DNA from: Klebsiella ornithinolytica NBRC 105727 = ATCC 31898
GTDB lineage: Bacteria > Pseudomonadota > Gammaproteobacteria > Enterobacterales > Enterobacteriaceae
Assembly (NCBI RefSeq): GCF_001598295.1
Contig: NZ_BCYR01000008.1
Span: 186,001 to 250,000 of the forward strand
Direction of reading: 5' to 3'
DNA: 64,000 bases
The position numbers and the translations under genes were made by a program. The notes below the pieces were generated by a model. It did no database searches. It saw nothing but the letters and a program-made list of their open reading frames with translations, and was not told the DNA's origin. Below, one piece after another: positions 57,933-64,000 of the stretch (position 1 is the stretch's first letter; every line of letters begins with the position of its first letter).

Positions 57933-58267
57933 GTACCTGGATCTGCCTGGCGCTGGCGAGCCTGTTAAGCTGCGCCGGGCAGCTGTGCCAGAAGCAGGCG
58001 ACGCGCCCGTCTAAATCACGGCGGCGCGGCCGCCATATTCTCGGCTGGCTGGGCCTTGCGCTGCTGGCGCTCGGCGGCGGTATGCTGCTGTGGCTGAGCG
58101 TGCTGCAATCCATTCCGGTGAGCGTGGCCTATCCCATGCTGAGCCTCAATTTTGTCTGGGTGACGTTAGCGGCCTGGGGGATCTGGCGAGAGCCGGTAGC
58201 CCGGCGGCACTGGGTCGGCGTCGGGCTGATTGTGGTCGGCATCGTGGTGCTCGGGAGTAGCGTCTGA
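57929..58267 (+). CDS. arnE: Ara4N-phosphoundecaprenol flippase subunit ArnE
   Basis: 112 residues, an EmrE-like small protein with three to four membrane helices ([74 protein letters not shown]). With ArnF it is thought to flip undecaprenyl-P-Ara4N to the periplasmic side. The stop shares a base with the arnF start. Confidence 0.94.
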   Translation: MSTWICLALASLLSCAGQLCQKQATRPSKSRRRGRHILGWLGLALLALGGGMLLWLSVLQSIPVSVAYPMLSLNFVWVTLAAWGIWREPVARRHWVGVGLIVVGIVVLGSSV

Positions 58268-58650
58268 TGGGCTTAATCTGGGCGTTATTCAGCGTCGGGC
58301 TGGTCAGCGCCGCACAGCTTCTGCTGCGCGGGGCGATGGTTGAACTGCCGCCGCTGAGTGACCTGTTCGCGTTTCTCAATCATCTTTTCCATCTGCGTGC
58401 CGGAACTATCGGCCTGGGGCTGGGACTGAGCGGCTACCTGCTGTCGATGGTCTGCTGGTACTTTGCGCTGCATCAGCTGCCGCTGGCCAAAGCCTACGCG
58501 CTACTCAGTCTGAGCTATATTCTGGTCTGGGCCGCCGCTATCTGGCTGCCCGGCTGGCATGAACCTTTCCACTGGCGCTCCCTGCTGGGGGTGCTGATTA
58601 TCATCGCCGGCGTGCTGACAATCTTCTGGCCGGCGAAGCGCAAAACCTGA
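58267..58650 (+). CDS. arnF: Ara4N-phosphoundecaprenol flippase subunit ArnF
   Basis: 127 residues, four membrane helices, a partner of ArnE in the same small multidrug-resistance fold (LIWALFSVGLVSAAQLLLRG, LGLSGYLLSMVCWYFALH, KAYALLSLSYILVWAAAIW, GVLIIIAGVLTIFWPAKR). It is the last gene of the arn operon. Its stop codon is one base away from the stop of acpT on the other strand, leaving no room for a terminator. Confidence 0.94.
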   Translation: MGLIWALFSVGLVSAAQLLLRGAMVELPPLSDLFAFLNHLFHLRAGTIGLGLGLSGYLLSMVCWYFALHQLPLAKAYALLSLSYILVWAAAIWLPGWHEPFHWRSLLGVLIIIAGVLTIFWPAKRKT

Positions 58651-58651
58651 G

Positions 58652-59221
58652 TCAGCGGATCCTGTCGGCCTTCAACGCAAACGGCGTTGGTGTGCAGACC
58701 GCCAGACTCAGATTGGCAAGCTGGATCTGACTGACCGGGAACGCCGCGCCGCGCGTGCTGTCGACGCTGGCAATCTGCCAGGCGCTGCCGCCGCGCTGCT
58801 TAACCATCGCTTCTTTGCGCGTCCAGATACGCCAGAAGGCGTCGAGCTGCCGCTCCGGATGCTCCGCTTCTACTTCCGCATGCTCCCCAGGACTGAAAAT
58901 GGCGTTAGCCAGCCTGCGCCAGTTCGGGCGAGGGCGAATCACTTCGATATCGCAGCCGACCTCGCCTTCATCGCTGAGCAGCAGGGCGATATCATCGCCG
59001 CTGTGGCTGAGGTTAAACCAGAGTCCCGTCTCGCCGGAGAACCCCGGTTTACCGTGTTCAGCGTAAATAATCTCAGGCAGCGGCGACACCGCCTGCGCCA
59101 ACAGGACCCGGCCCGCCAGCCAGCTTGCGCGACGACTGCCCTGCGGCGCCTGAGCCGCGAGCTTATGCGGCAGAGGCCGGGTGCTTAACGTCGAGATTTT
59201 TCCCAGGAAAAGTCGATACAT
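58652..59221 (-). CDS. acpT: 4'-Phosphopantetheinyl transferase AcpT
   Basis: 189 residues, matching E. coli AcpT (opening MYRLFLGKISTLS). It transfers 4'-phosphopantetheine from CoA to the conserved Ser of acyl carrier proteins. The family motifs WFNLSHSGD, GCDIEVIRPR and FWRIWTRKEAMVKQRGGSAW supply the Mg2+ and CoA site residues. The start is one base after the stop of the preceding ketosynthase gene, so it is translated as the last cistron of the polyketide cluster. In E. coli K-12 acpT is an orphan beside nikA. E. coli O157 retains the cluster, which was shown to include its carrier-protein substrates. Confidence 0.93.
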   Translation of the reverse strand: MYRLFLGKISTLSTRPLPHKLAAQAPQGSRRASWLAGRVLLAQAVSPLPEIIYAEHGKPGFSGETGLWFNLSHSGDDIALLLSDEGEVGCDIEVIRPRPNWRRLANAIFSPGEHAEVEAEHPERQLDAFWRIWTRKEAMVKQRGGSAWQIASVDSTRGAAFPVSQIQLANLSLAVCTPTPFALKADRIR

Positions 59222-59222
59222 A

Positions 59223-60452
59223 TCAGGGCCAGCGCTGAATAATGATGGACGTATTGATCCCGCCGAAGGCGAAGTTATTACTCTGGATAAATTCGCAATC
59301 AATCCGGCGGCTCTCGCCCATAATGTAATCCAGCTCGCCGCACTGCGGGTCCGGCCGGCGCAGGTTGAGCGTAGGGGCAAACCAGCCCTCCCGCATCATT
59401 TGCAGGCTCATCCAGGCCTCCAGCGCCCCGCAGGCGCCCAGGGTATGGCCAAAATAGCTTTTTAGTGAAGAGATCGGAACGCGGTCGCCAAACACGGCGG
59501 CGCTGGCCTGGCTCTCGGCAATATCACCGCGATCGGTCGCCGTGCCGTGCGCCGAAATATAGCCAATATCCTGGGCGCTTAAACCGGCCATTCTGAGCGA
59601 TTGCTCCATGCAAATTTGCATGGTTTCCCGCTGCGGCTGGGTAATATGCGCCGCGTCGCAGTTGGTGGCGAAGCCGATGATTTCACCGTAAATCGTCGCT
59701 CCCCGGGCTTTGGCATGTTCCAGCTCTTCCAGCACAAAGGTGCCGGCGCCTTCGCCAATCACCAGACCGTCACGGGCTTCATCGAACGGCGATGGTGTGG
59801 TTTTCGGCTCATCGTTGCGCTGGCTGGTCGCGAACAACGTATCGAAAATAGCCGCTTCCGACGGACACAGCTCTTCAGCGCCGCCGGCCACCATGATGGT
59901 CTGATAGCCGTGACGAATCGCCTCCCAGGCATAGCCAATCGCCTGGCTGCCGGAGGTGCAGGCGCTGGAGGTGGGAATGACCCGCCCGCGCAGGCCGAAG
60001 AACAGGCCGGTGTTCACTGCGGTTGTGTGCGGCATCATCTGGACGTAGGTCGTGCCGGTGATGTTATTGGTATGCTTTTCCGTCAGCATGGTCGCGAATT
60101 CGCTGACCGGACCGGTGCTACCGGTAGAGGAGCCGTAGGCAATACCGGTTTCGCCATTGGTGAGAACCGCCTCGCCAGTCAGTCCGGCCTGCTCCAGCGC
60201 CAGCTCGCTGGCGCGGGTGGACATCAGCGAGACGCGGCCCATGGCGCGAATGCGCTTGCGCGTATAGTGCTCCGGCAGGGTGAAATCGTCGATGGGGGCG
60301 CCGAGTAGCGTATGCAGACCATCATAGATTTGCCACTCCGGCATTGTGCGCACGGCGTTCTCGTAGGCCTGTAGCCTGGCGGATACCGCCTGCCAGCTTT
60401 CGCCGAAGGCGGTGACGCCGCCCATACCGGTAATGACGACGCGACGAGTCAT
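59223..60452 (-). CDS. Beta-ketoacyl-ACP synthase of an aryl-polyene-type cluster (ApeR-like)
   Basis: 409 residues, a FabF-type condensing enzyme. The catalytic Cys165 is in TSSACTSGSQAIGYAW, with the His residues in HGTATDRGD and SYFGHTLGACGALEAW. It extends an ACP-bound chain by two carbons. It is the second ketosynthase of the locus and overlaps the ketoreductase gene by 4 nt. By position it corresponds to ApeR in the aryl polyene nomenclature; the letter assignment is from memory. Confidence 0.9.
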   Translation of the reverse strand: MTRRVVITGMGGVTAFGESWQAVSARLQAYENAVRTMPEWQIYDGLHTLLGAPIDDFTLPEHYTRKRIRAMGRVSLMSTRASELALEQAGLTGEAVLTNGETGIAYGSSTGSTGPVSEFATMLTEKHTNNITGTTYVQMMPHTTAVNTGLFFGLRGRVIPTSSACTSGSQAIGYAWEAIRHGYQTIMVAGGAEELCPSEAAIFDTLFATSQRNDEPKTTPSPFDEARDGLVIGEGAGTFVLEELEHAKARGATIYGEIIGFATNCDAAHITQPQRETMQICMEQSLRMAGLSAQDIGYISAHGTATDRGDIAESQASAAVFGDRVPISSLKSYFGHTLGACGALEAWMSLQMMREGWFAPTLNLRRPDPQCGELDYIMGESRRIDCEFIQSNNFAFGGINTSIIIQRWP

Positions 60453-61180
60453 AGCATACCTCCATTGATGGAAATCACCTGACGCGTCACATAGCCTGCA
60501 ATATCCGACATCAAATAGCTGGCGAGTCCGGCGACTTCTTCGGCCTGACCCATGCGTTTCATCGGAACGAGCGACATCGCCTCTTTGAGGGCGGCCTCTT
60601 CCATGACGATCATCCCGGTATCAACCAGCCCTGGGGCAATGCAGTTGACGGTGATCTTGCGTTTTGCCAGCTCAATGGCCAGCGCTTTGGTCGCGCCGAT
60701 AATGCCCGCTTTGGCGGCACTGTAGTTAACCTGCCCGCGGTTGCCCATGACGCCTGACACCGAAGAGAGCGTGATAATCCGTCCGCCCTGGCGGGCGCCG
60801 ATCATCGGCATGATGCATGGCTGAATGACGTTATAAAAACTGTCGAGATTGGTGTGGATCACCGCATCCCAGTCGCTGTCGCTGAGCGCCGGGAAGGCGC
60901 CATCCCGGGTAATGCCGGCATTGCTCACCACACCGTACCACGGCCCATGAGTCGCGATATCCTGCTCCAGCACCTCGCGGCACTGCTCACGGTTGGTGAC
61001 ATCAAAACTCAATGTCCGGCCCGCTCCCCCGGCGGCGCGGATGCTCTTCAGCGTCTCCTGCGCACCCTCTGCGTCACGATGATAATGGACGCCGACAATA
61101 AAGCCATCGGCCGCCAGCTGGCAGGCGATGGCACGCCCGATACCCTTGCTGGCACCGGTCACTAATACGGAACGACTCAT
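60449..61180 (-). CDS. 3-Oxoacyl-ACP reductase of the aryl-polyene-type cluster (ApeQ-like)
   Basis: 243 residues, SDR fold. Cofactor motif TGASKGIG (residues 8-15), NAG in VVSNAGITRDG, catalytic Ser in TLSSVSGVMGNRGQVNYS and the Tyr153-Lys157 pair in NYSAAKAG. It reduces the beta-keto group formed by the ketosynthases with NADPH. It overlaps its neighbours by 4 nt on both sides. Confidence 0.9.
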   Translation of the reverse strand: MSRSVLVTGASKGIGRAIACQLAADGFIVGVHYHRDAEGAQETLKSIRAAGGAGRTLSFDVTNREQCREVLEQDIATHGPWYGVVSNAGITRDGAFPALSDSDWDAVIHTNLDSFYNVIQPCIMPMIGARQGGRIITLSSVSGVMGNRGQVNYSAAKAGIIGATKALAIELAKRKITVNCIAPGLVDTGMIVMEEAALKEAMSLVPMKRMGQAEEVAGLASYLMSDIAGYVTRQVISINGGML

Positions 61181-61653
61181 GGTTTCTCTCCCTGATTAAA
61201 AAGCGTCGTTAACTCTTCCTGGGTGGGCTGGAAGGTGTTGATGCGGCCCGTTGCCAGCGTGTCATTCCCGCAGCAGATCGTGCAGTCGAAGCTACCGAAA
61301 CGTTCATCCTGCATTAATAAGCTGACCGCGATGGTCAGCGTTTGCCCGGCGGGCAGAACGCCGGCGGCGCACACCAGTTCTCTGGCTCCCAGCACCATAC
61401 CGAGGGCGATGTTGCCCAGGTTTTTCTGATGACGATGCCAGCCGGACCAGACGCCAATGGTCTGCGCCATCAGCTCCAGCGCAAACCAGCCCGGCAGATC
61501 GCCGTTGGCATCAAGAAACGGCGTCAGTACGCCCCCGGAGGCGACGGTCACGCGGCAGGTGGCCGTTTCCTCGGACACCTCCAGCACCTCTTCGAGCAGC
61601 AGCATCGGGGCATCGTGCGGCAGATAGGCGCCGGGCGCCAGGTAATGGCTCAT
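61177..61653 (-). CDS. Hotdog-fold 3-hydroxyacyl-ACP dehydratase (ApeP-like)
   Basis: 158 residues. A FabZ/FabA-like hotdog domain with LPHDAPMLLLEEVLEVSEET at the start and the active-site helix DLPGWFALELMAQTIGVWSGW. It removes water to give the conjugated double bonds of the polyene. Some aryl polyene systems use two dehydratase subunits; the other would be upstream of the window. Start at 61653 (MSHYLAPGAYLP), overlapping the ketosynthase stop by 4 nt; the longer frame upstream runs through that gene. Confidence 0.86.
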   Translation of the reverse strand: MSHYLAPGAYLPHDAPMLLLEEVLEVSEETATCRVTVASGGVLTPFLDANGDLPGWFALELMAQTIGVWSGWHRHQKNLGNIALGMVLGARELVCAAGVLPAGQTLTIAVSLLMQDERFGSFDCTICCGNDTLATGRINTFQPTQEELTTLFNQGEKP

Positions 61654-62819
61654 GAAAGTCTCCCGAGCAAAATGCTGGCGTTGTTGCCGCCAAAAGCAAA
61701 TGAGTTGGACAAAATCAGCGGGCGTTCCAGAGGCTGCGACGTCGCGATGATACCGCACTCCGCCAGCGCCGGGTCGCGCGGCGAGAGGCTGAAATCCTGC
61801 GCCGGCAGTGGCAAATGACGCTGCAAAATCAGCATACCTATTGCCGCTTCGGTGATCCCGGCGGCGCCGAGAGTATGTCCGGTGAGGTGTTTGGTTGAGC
61901 TGCACGGCACGGTGTCGCCAAACAGCTGCTGCACGACCTGCGACTCCACCCGATCGTTAAGCGGCGTGGCGGTGCCGTGCAGGTTGATATAGCCCACCGC
62001 CCCGGCGGTGATGCCGGCATCGTCAAGCGCCTGGGTAATGGCGCGGATGGCGCCTTCGCCCTGCGGATGCGGGGCCGAAATATGGTGCGCATCGCTTGAT
62101 TCGCCGACGCCCAGCAGCGCGATCGGCTGCGGCTCGCGCGTCAGCAGCATCAGCGCCGCCCCTTCACCGATGGTGATCCCGCAGCGGTGAAGGGCAAAGG
62201 GCTGGCATCGCGTCACCGAAAGGGACTCCAGACTATGAAAACCGTTCACCGGCATCCGGCTCAGCGTATCGGCGCCGCCGACAATAGCCACGTCGGCGAG
62301 GTCGGCTTCAATCAGCCGTCGCCCGCTGATAATGGCCCTGGCGCTGGAGGAGCAGGCGGTGGAGAGGGTGAACGCCGGGCCGTCCAGCGCCAGCCAGTGG
62401 CTCAGAAAGCGCGACGGATCGCCCAGCTCCTGCTGCGGATATTGCCAGCCGGCGCTGGTCCCGCCGTTCAGCGTGGCAGCCACGTGAATATCGCCCTCGT
62501 CGAGGCCGGAGGTGCTGGTGCCGAGCACCACCGCGACGCGGTCGCTTCCGAAGCGCGCGATGGCCTCGTCGACCTGGGGACGGATCTGGGTTAGCGCCGC
62601 CAGCAGCAGCTGGTTATTACGCGATCGGTGGGCCGCAAAATCATCGGCAATGGCAGGCAGGACGGCATCCACGCCGCCGAGTACCGCTGCGGGCTGTCCC
62701 TCTAGCCAGCCCGGACGCGGGCGCATACCGGGGGCAATGCCGCGCGTCAGATTCGCGGCGATTTCATCGCAGTTGTCACCCAGCGCATTGATCATGCCGA
62801 CAGCAGAAATGTAGATCAT
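61650..62819 (-). CDS. Beta-ketoacyl-ACP synthase of an aryl-polyene-type cluster (ApeO-like)
   Basis: 389 residues, FabB/FabF-type ketosynthase. Catalytic Cys156 lies in FTLSTACSSSARAI, with His residues in NLHGTATPLNDRVE and KHLTGHTLGAAGITE. In aryl polyene synthesis the main ketosynthase pairs with a chain-length-factor-like partner, which is not in the window. The start at 62819 (MIYISAVGMINALG) is one base after the stop of the lipoprotein gene; a longer in-frame start would overlap that gene. Confidence 0.9.
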   Translation of the reverse strand: MIYISAVGMINALGDNCDEIAANLTRGIAPGMRPRPGWLEGQPAAVLGGVDAVLPAIADDFAAHRSRNNQLLLAALTQIRPQVDEAIARFGSDRVAVVLGTSTSGLDEGDIHVAATLNGGTSAGWQYPQQELGDPSRFLSHWLALDGPAFTLSTACSSSARAIISGRRLIEADLADVAIVGGADTLSRMPVNGFHSLESLSVTRCQPFALHRCGITIGEGAALMLLTREPQPIALLGVGESSDAHHISAPHPQGEGAIRAITQALDDAGITAGAVGYINLHGTATPLNDRVESQVVQQLFGDTVPCSSTKHLTGHTLGAAGITEAAIGMLILQRHLPLPAQDFSLSPRDPALAECGIIATSQPLERPLILSNSFAFGGNNASILLGRLS

Positions 62820-62820
62820 C

Positions 62821-63405
62821 TCAGTCACCCAGATATTGAATGGTGATGTGGTATTTAAAGGCCCGCTGCTCAATGCCGATCGGCTCGCGCTTACCCTGCC
62901 GGTTGAGGTAGGCGATCGCCGTCACCAGCTGCCCGCGGGCGTTGCGTAGCTCGCGGCGGTCGCCGGTGTCGATCAGGGTCCAGCCCTCCGGTAGCTGCGG
63001 TTGCCAGGCGGCGACAGGCCAGTAGCTGAGCATCACATCGGCCAGCACCTGACTTGCCGGCGGCAGCTGCGGAGCGACGATAGACTGCTCGGTGTGCAGT
63101 CCCTTTTCATCATAGGTCACAAGAAACAGGCGGATCCCCATCGATGAGAGACCGGCGAGAGTGACTTTTTGCTCATCCGCGTTGAGCATCACCAGCAGCG
63201 ACTGAGTCTGGCCGTGAAAACGCCCGGTAAGCAGCTGCTGGGCATTCAGCGGCGGGGTGATGCCTGGCGCCGGTAACGTCACGCGGGTTCCCGGCTCCAG
63301 CCATGCCTGCGGTCGCCCTTGCCCGGGGCTGGACGAGTGACTGCACCCGGCGAGGATGAAGGTGGCGGCCAGCGCCGCGGCGCACCAGAGTCTGTGTTTG
63401 ATCAT
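62821..63405 (-). CDS. DUF3261-family lipoprotein
   Basis: 194 residues with a lipoprotein signal: MIKHRLWCAAALAATFILAG then Cys21 (lipobox LAGC). Ser follows the Cys, so outer-membrane sorting is likely. The rest has alternating beta-strand character (LFLVTYDEKGLHTEQSIVAP). This family occurs in aryl polyene clusters beside the MMPL exporter and may help carry the lipid to the outer membrane, by analogy with LolB-like proteins; that role is inference. It overlaps the exporter gene by 4 nt. Confidence 0.82.
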   Translation of the reverse strand: MIKHRLWCAAALAATFILAGCSHSSSPGQGRPQAWLEPGTRVTLPAPGITPPLNAQQLLTGRFHGQTQSLLVMLNADEQKVTLAGLSSMGIRLFLVTYDEKGLHTEQSIVAPQLPPASQVLADVMLSYWPVAAWQPQLPEGWTLIDTGDRRELRNARGQLVTAIAYLNRQGKREPIGIEQRAFKYHITIQYLGD

Positions 63406-64000
63406 CGTCTTTTTTTCTCTTTTTTACCGGGCATCGCCAGCGGGGAGAGCAGGAAAGCGGTGAAAATACCGCTGACCAGCACAATGCCAAAACTGCTGAT
63501 GGCCTGGGTGGCGCTGAAGACCAGCATGCCGAGGGTCAACAGGGTGGTCATCATGGCGAGGATGATGGCCAGCAGCGACGTCAGCGGCGTTCCGCGCGGG
63601 TTGCTGAAAAACAGGGTGTAGTTGATACCAATCCCCAGCACCAGCACCAGCGCCAGCAGTGAAAACAGGTTCACCGGGTGGCCGCTGAAGGCGAGGGCTG
63701 CCAGCCCGCAGCCTAACGACAGCACGGAGGGCACCAGGCCGATCGACCCTTTGCGCCAGCCGAGACGCAATATGGCGCCACAGGCGATGACCGCCAGCGC
63801 AACGACCAGCAGGCCCGTCAAAATATGGCGATAGAGAGTAAACAGTTCGTCAAAGGCACTTTTTCTGTCTACCCACGCGACGCCGGGCTGCTTTTCACTC
63901 AGGGCCCGTAGCGCCGCGCTTGTTTTCACACCGTCAACCGGAACCAGCACGCCGCTCTCGCCCGCTGGCAGCGTCAGCCACAGCAGGCGCCAGCCTTCGC
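63402..64000 (-). CDS. MMPL/RND-family exporter of the aryl-polyene-type cluster (partial)
   Basis: The frame is open to the right edge, so about 199 C-terminal codons are present. At least five membrane helices are visible (for example LTGLLVVALAVIACGAILRL, FSLLALVLVLGIGINYTLFF and LLAIILAMMTTLLTLGMLVF), with the RND-type GIGINYTLF segment that corresponds to the GxxxDY-like region of MMPL transporters, and a basic tail GKKEKKRR. It is probably the inner-membrane exporter of the polyene lipid. The N-terminus lies outside the window. Confidence 0.85.
   Translation of the reverse strand, partial: EGWRLLWLTLPAGESGVLVPVDGVKTSAALRALSEKQPGVAWVDRKSAFDELFTLYRHILTGLLVVALAVIACGAILRLGWRKGSIGLVPSVLSLGCGLAALAFSGHPVNLFSLLALVLVLGIGINYTLFFSNPRGTPLTSLLAIILAMMTTLLTLGMLVFSATQAISSFGIVLVSGIFTAFLLSPLAMPGKKEKKRR

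Overview
The window is a chromosomal segment of an enterobacterium, most likely Klebsiella or a close relative such as Raoultella (species not settled). Most predicted proteins closely resemble their E. coli K-12 counterparts from memory, and the gene order follows the E. coli bcs-yhj-gor-pitA-nik region. Codon use is GC-rich. The motility-linked phosphodiesterase gene pdeH is missing between kdgK and yhjG, and the E. coli acid-fitness and arsenic genes between gor and treF are absent. No rRNA, tRNA, CRISPR array, prophage or insertion sequence was seen.

Layout. Positions 1-9.7 kb: end of bcsA, bcsB, bcsZ, bcsC (cellulose synthesis and export), then the degenerate GGDEF/EAL protein PdeK. 9.8-18.8 kb: dctA, yhjJ, kdgK (with a KdgR-type operator), yhjG, yhjE, yhjD. 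18.9-26.5 kb: a more variable stretch with rcdB (yhjC) and a divergent SDR gene, a GNAT acetyltransferase, treF, an iron-type alcohol dehydrogenase, a frameshifted glutathione S-transferase and a lipoprotein serine hydrolase. 26.5-38.6 kb: gor, rlmJ, a PAP2 phosphatase behind a PhoB box, prlC-rsmJ behind a heat-shock promoter, a flavin oxidoreductase divergent from an Rrf2 regulator, dtpB, uspA and uspB. 38.6-39.4 kb: a lower-GC toxin/immunity remnant in which the toxin is frameshifted. 39.5-49.3 kb: pitA, yhiN, an mgtE transporter gene behind a clear M-box magnesium riboswitch, and nikABCDE-nikR with a perfect NikR operator. 49.4-58.7 kb: a LysR/padC pair and arnBCADTEF (L-Ara4N lipid A modification, polymyxin resistance), with both a PhoP box and a PmrA box upstream. 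58.7-64 kb: acpT followed, on the same strand and translationally coupled, by the end of an aryl-polyene-type type II polyketide/fatty-acid cluster that runs off the right edge.

How the genes fit together. Envelope and surface functions dominate: cellulose, lipid A aminoarabinose, aryl-polyene lipid, and transport of Mg2+, Ni2+, phosphate, peptides and C4-dicarboxylates. The two-component systems PhoPQ, PmrAB and PhoBR are each implied by a recognisable operator. The 9-kb LysR-padC-arn block lies between acpT and nikA, which are adjacent in E. coli K-12, so this is an insertion point. The most informative observations are the M-box leader of mgtE, the PhoB box of the PAP2 phosphatase, the tandem PhoP and PmrA boxes of arn, the coupling of acpT to its probable cognate carrier-protein cluster, and a toxin gene whose frameshift can be explained by loss of one 11-bp repeat unit.
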